64,000 nt of DNA from positions 110,929 through 174,928 of the forward strand of contig JACRDI010000028.1 in the NCBI GenBank assembly GCA_016218665.1, read 5' to 3'. This document shows, piece by piece, positions 46,552-52,520 of the stretch. The notes beneath the pieces were generated by a model. The model saw nothing but the letters and a program-made list of their open reading frames with translations. It made no database searches and was not told the DNA's origin. The number at the start of each line of letters is the position of its first letter. Position 1 is the first letter of the stretch. A program made the position numbers and the translations under genes. Source of the DNA: Desulfovibrio sp. Lineage in GTDB: Bacteria > Desulfobacterota > Desulfovibrionia > Desulfovibrionales > Desulfovibrionaceae.

Positions 46552-47313
46552 CTAGCCCTCCGCCTGCTGCTCGCTGGGCTCGTCGCCGTAGCACTCCAGG
46601 GCCGAAGTCCCCAGCTCCACGTCTTCCGTCGAGGGCTTGGTCTGTTCGTCGTGCAGCTCGTCGCAGATGCCGCAGCGGTAGTAGCGGTCAGGGTCGGCCT
46701 CGATGAGCTGGTCCTCGCGCGCACGCTGCACGGCCCGGCACGCCTCGGCGGCGATCTCGTCCGGGAGCACATCCGTCAGGGGCAAGGCGTCGTCGTGCGG
46801 GTGGCGCAGCTGGAGTATGTCCGCCAGGATGTCGGCGCAGCTGCGCGGCGGCAGGTCGAGGTGCAGGCCACATTCACAGGGAAAGTTCTCTGTCACCAGT
46901 ACGGGCGGGGCCTGGCCGGGCATTTCTTCCACCTTCTCCGCGTCGGCCACGGCCGAGCGCGCCTTGCACGGGCAGCCGGGGGTACGCCCCAGGGCGGCAC
47001 GGCGGTCCAGCGCGGCGGCGATGAGCGCGCCGGCCTTCTCCATGTTCCGCGCCGGGTCCGAGCTGGGGCGCCACCACGAGGGGCGCCAGCCACGGGGCCA
47101 GGTGTCGTCGCTTATGGGGTTCCACAAACCGACGACCATTCCGCCGGGCAGGAAGGGCTCGCCCCGCTCCTGAATGGCCGCGAACTGCGCGTAGCAGACA
47201 GCCGCCTGGAGCAATTCCCCCTGTGTGTGCTGGGCGTCGTGCTCCGGCGTCCAGCCGTGGATTTCGATGTGCCTTTTGCGCTCGTCGGTGATGCGTTCGA
47301 TTCCGGTTCTCAT
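46552..47313 (-). CDS. MazG-like phage protein with Cys-containing tail
   Basis: The ATG at 47313 has GGAGG nine bases upstream; a GTG at 47334 is less likely. The N-terminal 100 residues match a phage MazG-like family: ITDERKRHIEIHGWTPEHDA with GELLQAAVCYAQF, then WRPSWWRPSSDPARNMEKAG and ALIAAALDRR. The C-terminal half has CKARSAVADAEKVE, CECGLHLDLPP and YYRCGICDELHDEQ, which looks like an added zinc-binding part. Nucleotide hydrolase activity is possible but the catalytic EExxE is not obvious. One fused gene of 253 residues. Confidence 0.62.
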   Translation of the reverse strand: MRTGIERITDERKRHIEIHGWTPEHDAQHTQGELLQAAVCYAQFAAIQERGEPFLPGGMVVGLWNPISDDTWPRGWRPSWWRPSSDPARNMEKAGALIAAALDRRAALGRTPGCPCKARSAVADAEKVEEMPGQAPPVLVTENFPCECGLHLDLPPRSCADILADILQLRHPHDDALPLTDVLPDEIAAEACRAVQRAREDQLIEADPDRYYRCGICDELHDEQTKPSTEDVELGTSALECYGDEPSEQQAEG

Positions 47314-47330
47314 TCGCTGCTGCCTCCGTG

Positions 47331-47846
47331 TCACATGGTGAAGTTGCTGGCGTTGATCTCTGCGGCCATGTCCCGCACCTGGCTCCGCAGATGCTCGATA
47401 GTTTTGTGAGCCTCTGCGAGCTCGGCCATGCTGGACGATTTGCGTTCCGCGAGCTCGGCGGCGGTCATACGCGCCATACGCAAGGATTCAGCGATCTCAA
47501 CGATGGTCTGATCAAGAACGCAGGAGATGTCCTTGAGCTTCGCCTCGACTCTGGTCACTGCTGTCGGCGCGGCGTCGGTCAGGTACTTGGGGCCCAATCC
47601 GGTGAGAATCCAGTCGGGCAGGACCTGGTGTGTGCGCATGAGCTTGAGCAGCCACTCGGGCGGCACGCTGGCTCTGCGCTTGGCGTCGCTGATGCTAGAC
47701 TGCCGGACCTCCAGGGCCTCGGCCAGTTGCACCTGCGTGCGCGCACCGGTGATCAGCTTGATGCGCTCCATAGCGGCCTCGTGGGCGGCCAGCGCTTCGG
47801 GAGAAACCTCGCGCGTGGCCTTGCCGTTCTTGCGGCTCATCTCCAT
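47331..47846 (-). CDS. CI-type HTH repressor-like protein
   Basis: The 171-residue product has the Phage_CI_repr HTH at about 24-90: MERIKLITGARTQVQLAEAL with EVRQSSISDAKRRASVPPEW and VLPDWILTGLGPKYL. The C-terminal half is a coiled coil (AELAERKSSSMAELAEAHKT). It overlaps the end of the DUF4258 gene by ten bases. It could be an antitoxin-like partner of that gene or a second phage regulator. Start at MEM or two codons later cannot be separated. Confidence 0.7.
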   Translation of the reverse strand: MEMSRKNGKATREVSPEALAAHEAAMERIKLITGARTQVQLAEALEVRQSSISDAKRRASVPPEWLLKLMRTHQVLPDWILTGLGPKYLTDAAPTAVTRVEAKLKDISCVLDQTIVEIAESLRMARMTAAELAERKSSSMAELAEAHKTIEHLRSQVRDMAAEINASNFTM

Positions 47847-48139
47847 CCCCCGTTGTTGGTGCGGTCGCGCTCCATCTTCCGCTTGTGCTGTCCAGCCAGG
47901 CGCGACATGCGTTTGTGCGATCTGCGCGCAGGCGGATTACGGTGGCTGAAAGCCGTCACCACCGTTCCGTGCTGCGCGTCCACAACCACCGTGATGCCGC
48001 ACAGCGTCCTGCGCTCGCCCTCCCAAGCGGTTATTCCCTCGCTCTGTCCATGACGCAGCACGGCTTCCACCATGGGACGCGTCAAATCGCGCTGTTCCAT
48101 CCGCTCCAGGGCATGCGTGGTGAAATAGCGGGCGGCCAT
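47837..48139 (-). CDS. DUF4258 (RelE-fold-like) protein
   Basis: The 100-residue product starts MAARYFTTHALERMEQRDLT with a helix VEAVLRHGQSEG, then TLCGITVVVDAQHGTVVTAF, ending with a very basic tail (ARRSHKRMSRLAGQHKRKME). This is the DUF4258 pattern, related to RelE/BrnT-like toxins. It precedes and overlaps an HTH gene, as in toxin-first TA systems. Toxicity is not shown. The pair could also be regulatory only. Confidence 0.68.
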   Translation of the reverse strand: MAARYFTTHALERMEQRDLTRPMVEAVLRHGQSEGITAWEGERRTLCGITVVVDAQHGTVVTAFSHRNPPARRSHKRMSRLAGQHKRKMERDRTNNGGWR

Positions 48140-48141
48140 GC

Positions 48142-48366
48142 TTACTTCCTCCTGGGGCAGGGCGTTACGTCGGGCGCGGGGCGGCAGGTGCAGGGGCGGA
48201 CCTCATTGCCTGGGCTGGGCATGGACGGGCATCCCCGCGCGTGCTTGCGCCGCAGAGCGCAGTTGTCGCAGGGGTAGTTGCTAAGGGGCGAATGCCGGGC
48301 CGGGCACAGGCAAACGCCCGGCGCAACGGTGCAGGCCGGCGGGGCGGAGGGCAGGCCATTAGGCAT
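48142..48366 (-). CDS. Small Cys-rich early protein
   Basis: The 74-residue product carries nine Cys in pairs: PPACTVAPGVCLCPARHS, then NYPCDNCALRRKHARGC and EVRPCTCRPAPDVTPC. It probably folds around zinc. It overlaps the upstream small gene by eight bases. No family is recognised. Confidence 0.5.
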   Translation of the reverse strand: MPNGLPSAPPACTVAPGVCLCPARHSPLSNYPCDNCALRRKHARGCPSMPSPGNEVRPCTCRPAPDVTPCPRRK

Positions 48367-48619
48367 CGGCCACCTCCTCCGCTCTCTCGCGGCGGAGCAT
48401 CCAACCGGGATCAAGGCCGGGCACGGGCGCGAAGCCTCTCGTATTGGGGCAGGACATGCTGCCGCGCATCGCGTGGGGCATGTGGCGTTTCTCGATCTCG
48501 GCCAGGTGCGTGCCAGCCAGGACGATGCTCGCTTTGTCCTGGCCAGAGACTTCCGGGTGTTGCATGAGCCGCAGCAACTGCACATGCAGGCTGCGAATGG
48601 CTTCGTTCAAGCTGCTCAT
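48359..48619 (-). CDS. Small early protein, QDK..RHMP family A
   Basis: The 86-residue product has SLNEAIRSLHVQLLRLMQHP, then GQDKASIVLAGTHLAEIEK and RHMP. It shares QDK and RHMP, exactly 18 residues apart, with the next small protein upstream (48616-48882), so the two look like diverged paralogs. The function is unknown. Confidence 0.5.
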   Translation of the reverse strand: MSSLNEAIRSLHVQLLRLMQHPEVSGQDKASIVLAGTHLAEIEKRHMPHAMRGSMSCPNTRGFAPVPGLDPGWMLRRERAEEVADA

Positions 48620-48882
48620 GCGCGCCCCCTCGCGCCGCGCGCCGTGCAGCGAGGACCATCCACACAGGGGCCATTCAAGCACTTGGCCAGGTCGTCCGGC
48701 AGTCCGGCAACGTCCAGCACCGGCATATGCCGCAAGCGGATGCCGCCCAACTGCACGCGGATGGCCTGCAAAGCCTGCTTGTCCTGGGGCGTCATGCCCG
48801 GCAGGTAGGCCAGCTTGCGCACAATGGCGTCAACCCCAGCCGCGGCGACGAAAGGCGACGCATTCTCGATGCCCTTGCTCAT
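48616..48882 (-). CDS. Small early protein, QDK..RHMP family B
   Basis: The 88-residue product has ASPFVAAAGVDAIVRKLAYL, then TPQDKQALQAIRVQLGGIRL and RHMPVLDVAG, and ends with two Cys (LNGPCVDGPRC). The QDK (33-35) and RHMP (51-54) spacing is the same as in the neighbouring protein. It overlaps that gene by four bases. Function is unknown. Confidence 0.5.
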   Translation of the reverse strand: MSKGIENASPFVAAAGVDAIVRKLAYLPGMTPQDKQALQAIRVQLGGIRLRHMPVLDVAGLPDDLAKCLNGPCVDGPRCTARGARGRA

Positions 48883-48891
48883 GGTGACCTC

Positions 48892-49314
48892 CTAGATGTC
48901 GAACGGAGAAGCAAAATCGCTGGCAGCAGAAGCGCCGTATCCGCGCACTCCGCGCCAACAGCTTTCGCAGCGATAGTTCGCGGTGGGCCTGCCGCAGTCG
49001 TGGCACACCCTGCCACTGCGCGCCCGGCCCTGCCGTCCGCGCGCGCGGCGCACCCTCACCATGTCCGGTTCCTTGAGGCCGGCAGCAGACGCAGCGCCGG
49101 AGCCGTACGCGTCCACCAACAGGACGGAAATATTGCGGCTGGTCGTCTTGCCGGAGTTTGAAAGCTGCACCCAGCGCATTCCGCTGGAGCGCACCCTCAC
49201 GCCTAGAAGCCCGCCGCCGATCCTACGCACCTCGCCCGCGCGCGAAATCTCGTAACCGGGAAACTCGTTCAACACTCTGAATTCGCCCACGCTCTTCGCC
49301 TCCTTGTTCACCAT
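48892..49314 (-). CDS. NUMOD4-like protein with zinc ribbon, no HNH domain
   Basis: The 140-residue product starts like the NUMOD4 domain of homing endonucleases (FRVLNEFPGYEISRAGEVRR with GMRWVQLSNSGKTTSRNISV and LLVDAYG), at about 12-72. It then has a basic stretch and a zinc ribbon VCHDCGRPTANYRCESCW. The catalytic HNH that normally follows NUMOD4 is missing. It may bind DNA only. It overlaps the gene upstream by seven bases. Confidence 0.6.
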   Translation of the reverse strand: MVNKEAKSVGEFRVLNEFPGYEISRAGEVRRIGGGLLGVRVRSSGMRWVQLSNSGKTTSRNISVLLVDAYGSGAASAAGLKEPDMVRVRRARGRQGRARSGRVCHDCGRPTANYRCESCWRGVRGYGASAASDFASPFDI

Positions 49315-49763
49315 TCACACCCCACGGCGCGCGGCATGGCCGGCGCGGCCCCAAATACGCATTCCAGCTCGGCCGCCACCTCGCGCTCAATGCGCCTAGC
49401 TGCGGCCTGCGTTTCCTCACGGGCAAAGCTCAACAGATGCGGCGCAAAGCCGCTTGCGGTGCCCCTGTTGTCCAGCAGACGTTCGATGACGGCGCGGATG
49501 TCGCCGCGCTTGATGCGGGAGTCCGGGTAGCGCTCCAGGTTGCGCCGAGGACGGCGCCCACGAGGGAACATGGAGCACAGCTCACGGTACCAGCCGGGGT
49601 TGTGGCCAACGACCAAGCGCACGTAATGCCCGGCGTGGCGCTGTTCCGGTGCGGGCACCAGGGTGACCTGCAGGCAGGCGAAGTCCAGCTCGTGCAGCAT
49701 CTGCCGCAATGCCGGGCGCAAGGGCTCCGGGCAGCGCAGCTTGCGAATTTCAGCGCACGCCAT
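49308..49763 (-). CDS. Early protein of unknown function
   Basis: The start at 49763 has GGAGG five bases upstream. The 151-residue product has a mixed N-terminus (CPEPLRPALRQMLHELDFAC, then LQVTLVPAPEQRHAGHYVRL), a basic middle (RGRRPRRNLERYPDSRIKRG) and a helical C-terminus (FAREETQAAARRIEREVAAE). No family is recognised. The basic middle suggests nucleic-acid contact. Confidence 0.5.
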   Translation of the reverse strand: MACAEIRKLRCPEPLRPALRQMLHELDFACLQVTLVPAPEQRHAGHYVRLVVGHNPGWYRELCSMFPRGRRPRRNLERYPDSRIKRGDIRAVIERLLDNRGTASGFAPHLLSFAREETQAAARRIEREVAAELECVFGAAPAMPRAVGCEW

Positions 49764-50238
49764 CGTCGCCTCCAGGCGCTGCAAGCCCTTCGCCGCGCTT
49801 GCGGTATGTCAGGTGGTCGAGGGGGACAGGCGAGGCCACGCCGTAGACGAACACGCGCCAATCGCCTTCCTCGTCGCGGAAGGCGTGCCCCTTGGTGCGC
49901 GTGGCCATGTCCGCGTCATCGGGCCGCCAGAGCGAGACAAAGGAATAGAGCGGCACGTCCGGCAACACCGCGCCAGGCTGCGGCTTGGCGCTCATGCCCA
50001 TGGACTCGAAACCCCAGCGCAGAAACACTTCGCGCAGCCCTTCCAGGTCGTAGAAGCTTGCGCGTTCGCCCTTGCGCGAGACCCAGGCATCACCGATGCT
50101 GACACGGAACAGACCGGGCTCGCCGCCCCATTTCTCCCACGCCTCGGCGGGATAAATGCGTAACGGCTTGGCGTTCTCATTCCCGCTCAAGGCCGGGAAA
50201 ACATAGCGGGGCTTGATGTCGGCGCGGACGGTGGGCAT
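49750..50238 (-). CDS. Early protein after helicase, function unknown
   Basis: The 162-residue product starts MPTVRADIKPRYVFPALSGN with RIYPAEAWEKWGGEPGLFRV and SIGDAWVSRKGERASFYDLE, then LREVFLRWGFESMG. It directly follows the helicase stop. It looks like a compact alpha/beta protein, but no family is recognised. It could be a replication accessory factor. Confidence 0.5.
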   Translation of the reverse strand: MPTVRADIKPRYVFPALSGNENAKPLRIYPAEAWEKWGGEPGLFRVSIGDAWVSRKGERASFYDLEGLREVFLRWGFESMGMSAKPQPGAVLPDVPLYSFVSLWRPDDADMATRTKGHAFRDEEGDWRVFVYGVASPVPLDHLTYRKRGEGLAAPGGDDGVR

Positions 50239-51567
50239 CTAGTCACCCTCCCCGCGGCGCTGGTAGTCCATGTTCTCGAAACGCAGATACTTGCGGCGAT
50301 ACCACGCCTCGGTGGAACCGGTACGCGAGCTGCGCCCCTTGGCCACATCGAGCTGGACGGAGACGACATCGCCCGCCGTCCGGGCATCCCAGGGCTTGAT
50401 GAAGATGATGATGTCGGCGTCGGCCTCAAGCGCGCCCGACTCCCGCAGCTGCGAGAGCAGGGGCGTCTTGGCCGTGTCCGCCTCGCGGTTGAGCTGGGCC
50501 AGCAGCAGCACGGCCACGTCGTACTCGCCGGCGGCCTCGGTCACGCCTCGGGAGATTTCCGCCACTTCCTGCTCGCGCGAGTTGCACCGCTTGTCAGCGC
50601 GCAGCTTTTGGACGTAATCGACAACGATCCACTTGATGCCGATTTCGCGCTTCCATTTGCGGATCTGCGCGCGGAACTCGCTGACAGTGAGGCCGGGTCG
50701 GTCCCAGAAACGGAGCCGGTCATCCATCTTGGCCAGCCAATCCGTGCCGGCCAAAACCTTGGCCATGTCCTCGTCGGTGAACTTCCCGTCGCGGAAGCGC
50801 TGGGCGTCGACGCTGGCGTGCTGGGCGAAGAAGCGCTGCGCAAGGCGGGCGTTCTTCATTTCCAGGCTAAAGATGCCGCCCGGATGCCCCTTCTTCAAGA
50901 GGTACTTCGCCTCGCACAGGGCCAGGGCTGTCTTGCCGGTGCCCGGCCGTCCGGCCAGAATCGAAACCTCGCCGGGAACATAGCCCCCGATGAGTTCGTT
51001 CAAGCCGTACAGGCTCGACTTCATCAGCTCGCCATGCCCCTGGGACATCCGCTCAATGGCGGCGTATGCCTCCTGGGCAACCTGGCTGGGCCGCTGCGAT
51101 GGCACGTTCACGCGGTCTTCGAGGATGGAGTCGATGACCGGCTGCACCTCAGCGGCGTATTGCGCGTGGTTCTTCTGCGGGTCGTAAGCCGATTCGATGA
51201 GGCCCTGGGCGATCTCGATGACGGCGCGACGGCGGGCATGCCCGCGGATGATGTCCACGTGGCGCGTGGCGCTGACGGAGCTTACCGGCGAGCAGCTGAG
51301 CTCGGCCAGGTAGACGGGCCCGCCGGAGCTATGCAGCGTACCCAGGCTCTGCATGCGGTCCGTGACGGTAACGAGATCTACAGGCTGGCCGTCCGCCAGC
51401 AAACGCAGCATAGCCTCAGCGATGTTGCGGTGAGCCGGGGAGTAGAAAATGTCTGGCTGAACGCCATCAAGAACATCCAGGGCCTTGCCTGGACGCGAGA
51501 GGCACGCGCCAAGCACGGATTGCTCGGCTGCGGAGCTGTGCGGGGGGACGCGGCCGGGCGCGCTCAT
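50239..51567 (-). CDS. dnaB: DnaB-like replicative helicase
   Basis: The 442-residue protein has an N-terminal DnaB domain (SSAAEQSVLGACLSRPGKAL, then DIFYSPAHRNIAEAMLRLLA) and a RecA-like core with Walker A GRPGTGKT (206-213), GIFSLEM (232-237), WIVVDYVQKLRA as Walker B, and LLLAQLNREAD. The C-terminal arginine-rich region is short. It should unwind DNA at the phage fork. It is the first large gene of the leftward early transcript from the right end. Confidence 0.92.
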   Translation of the reverse strand: MSAPGRVPPHSSAAEQSVLGACLSRPGKALDVLDGVQPDIFYSPAHRNIAEAMLRLLADGQPVDLVTVTDRMQSLGTLHSSGGPVYLAELSCSPVSSVSATRHVDIIRGHARRRAVIEIAQGLIESAYDPQKNHAQYAAEVQPVIDSILEDRVNVPSQRPSQVAQEAYAAIERMSQGHGELMKSSLYGLNELIGGYVPGEVSILAGRPGTGKTALALCEAKYLLKKGHPGGIFSLEMKNARLAQRFFAQHASVDAQRFRDGKFTDEDMAKVLAGTDWLAKMDDRLRFWDRPGLTVSEFRAQIRKWKREIGIKWIVVDYVQKLRADKRCNSREQEVAEISRGVTEAAGEYDVAVLLLAQLNREADTAKTPLLSQLRESGALEADADIIIFIKPWDARTAGDVVSVQLDVAKGRSSRTGSTEAWYRRKYLRFENMDYQRRGEGD

Positions 51568-51641
51568 AGGCTGCTCCGGCTGCGCTCGTCGTTACCGGGG
51601 GATATACCGGCGGATATCTTTCGCAGTGCCAGAAGGTGCAT
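51564..51641 (-). CDS. Short upstream reading frame coupled to the helicase gene
   Basis: A 25-residue frame (MHLLALRKISAGISPGNDER, then SRSSL) begins with an ATG preceded by GAGGGGCAAGAA. It ends with a stop that overlaps the helicase ATG (ATGA). It may couple helicase translation or be a leader peptide. The right-arm repeats lie inside it. Real expression is uncertain. Confidence 0.4.
   Translation of the reverse strand: MHLLALRKISAGISPGNDERSRSSL
51600..51619. promoter_or_regulatory. Candidate integrase arm-type sites (right arm)
   Basis: GGATATAC (51600-51607) and GGATATCT (51612-51619) repeat the GGATAT word with a 12-bp step, exactly as the pair at 2267-2286 beside attL. The spacer 51620-51705 up to attR must also hold the promoter of the leftward early transcript, but no convincing -35/-10 was found. 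Confidence 0.5.
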
Positions 51642-51705
51642 TTCTTGCCCCTCTGTGCTAGTCTAACCTCCTGGTATCATTGGCTGGCGTGGGGTTGCAC
51701 GGCGG

Positions 51706-51749
51706 CTTTCACGCCGTTAACAGGGGTTCAAATCCCCTTGGGGACGCCA
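51706..51749 (+). repeat. attR core (44 nt copy of the tRNA-Glu 3' end)
   Basis: Identical to 2178-2221. Here the copy lacks the 5' half of the tRNA, so it is not a functional tRNA. What precedes it (TTGCACGGCGG) is phage DNA; what follows (GCATGCCC and the terminator) is host DNA originally downstream of tRNA-Glu. Confidence 0.95.
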
Positions 51750-51760
51750 GCATGCCCAAA

Positions 51761-51788
51761 GGGTCGCCATATGGCGGCCCTTTTTTTT
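51761..51788 (+). terminator. Original host terminator of the tRNA operon, displaced by the prophage
   Basis: GGGTCGCC-ATAT-GGCGGCCC forms a stem with an eight-base T run directly after it, 12 nt past attR. Before integration it would lie 12 nt after tRNA-Glu CCA. Confidence 0.9.
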
Positions 51789-51874
51789 GCCTTGTCCCCC
51801 GTTCCGCGCGGATGCCCTTGCCTTCGATACCCTCTCCCGGCATACTGCCCGGAAACGACACCGGAGGTGTATTC

Positions 51875-52447
51875 ATGCTTCAGCAAATCCGCCCCCTGCT
51901 CGCTTCCCTGCTTCTGCTGTGCGCCGCAACCGCCGCCCTGGCCGCGCCGCCCCCCCAGGACACCCGCAAGCACACGTCCCTCGGGCTGTACGTGGACGCC
52001 GCGGAGGCCTACGCCATGTGGCAGAAGGCCCCGGACAAGGTCACCATCGTGGATGTGCGCACGCCCGAGGAGTACGACTTCGTGGGCCACCCGGCCATGG
52101 CTCCCAACATCCCGTCCCTTGTCTGGACGGGCGTGTTCGACGCCCAGAAGAAGGCCTATCCCCTGGCCGAGAATCCGCGCTTCGTGGAGATGATGAAGGC
52201 GCGCTTCAAGCCCGGCGACGCCATCGTCCTCATGTGCCGCTCCGGCCACCGCAGCGCCATGGCCGCCAAGAAGCTCATCGAGGCGGGCTTCACCAACGTC
52301 TACAGCATGGTGGACGGCTTCGAGGGCGACACCGTGGCCGACAAGGCCAGCCCGGACTTCGGCAAGCGCAGCCTCAACGGCTGGAAGAACGCCAGGCTGC
52401 CCTGGACCAACGCCCTGGACGAAAAGCTCGTGTACATTCCCCGCTAG
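51875..52447 (+). CDS. Periplasmic rhodanese-like sulfurtransferase
   Basis: The ATG at 51875 has GGAGG seven bases upstream. The 190-residue protein has a signal peptide (about 1-23, LLASLLLLCAATAALA before A) and one rhodanese domain: DKVTIVDVRTPEEYDFVGHP, then the active-site loop CRSGHRS with Cys121, and NVYSMVDGFEGD. Rhodaneses move sulfane sulfur or act on thiosulfate, cyanide or polysulfide. Exported single-domain rhodaneses are common in sulfur-cycling bacteria, which fits the host inference. It is a single gene with a terminator at 52466. Confidence 0.88.
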   Translation: MLQQIRPLLASLLLLCAATAALAAPPPQDTRKHTSLGLYVDAAEAYAMWQKAPDKVTIVDVRTPEEYDFVGHPAMAPNIPSLVWTGVFDAQKKAYPLAENPRFVEMMKARFKPGDAIVLMCRSGHRSAMAAKKLIEAGFTNVYSMVDGFEGDTVADKASPDFGKRSLNGWKNARLPWTNALDEKLVYIPR

Positions 52448-52465
52448 GGGCCGCAAAGGAAAGAA

Positions 52466-52499
52466 AAAGGCCGGCGGGGAGCAGTCCCTGCCGGCCTTT
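52466..52499. terminator. Bidirectional terminator between rhodanese and M50 genes
   Basis: AAAGGCCGGC and GCCGGCCTTT form the main 10-bp stem with GGGA/TCCC continuing it. A-rich and T-rich ends serve both converging genes (52447 and 52521). Confidence 0.82.
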
Positions 52500-52520
52500 G
52501 ACGTTCTTCGGGCCGCGCCG

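Larger units (their letters stand above)
2178..51749. mobile_element. Temperate podovirus-like prophage in tRNA-Glu
   Basis: The element is bounded by an exact 44-nt repeat of the tRNA-Glu 3' end and has an integrase beside attL. It carries complete modules: regulation, replication, DNA modification, terminase, lysis, portal, scaffold, N4-gp56-type capsid, tail and ejection proteins. No core virion gene is visibly truncated, and nearly all late and early genes are tightly packed on the minus strand with ATGA or GTGA overlaps. No tail-tube, sheath or tape-measure protein is recognisable, which favours a short-tailed virion. Inducibility cannot be judged from sequence. Confidence 0.95.

Noticed and set aside
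51706..51749. A second tRNA-Glu at the right end
   Set aside because: Only the 3' 44 nt are present; the acceptor 5' strand and D-arm are missing, so it is attR and not a tRNA gene.
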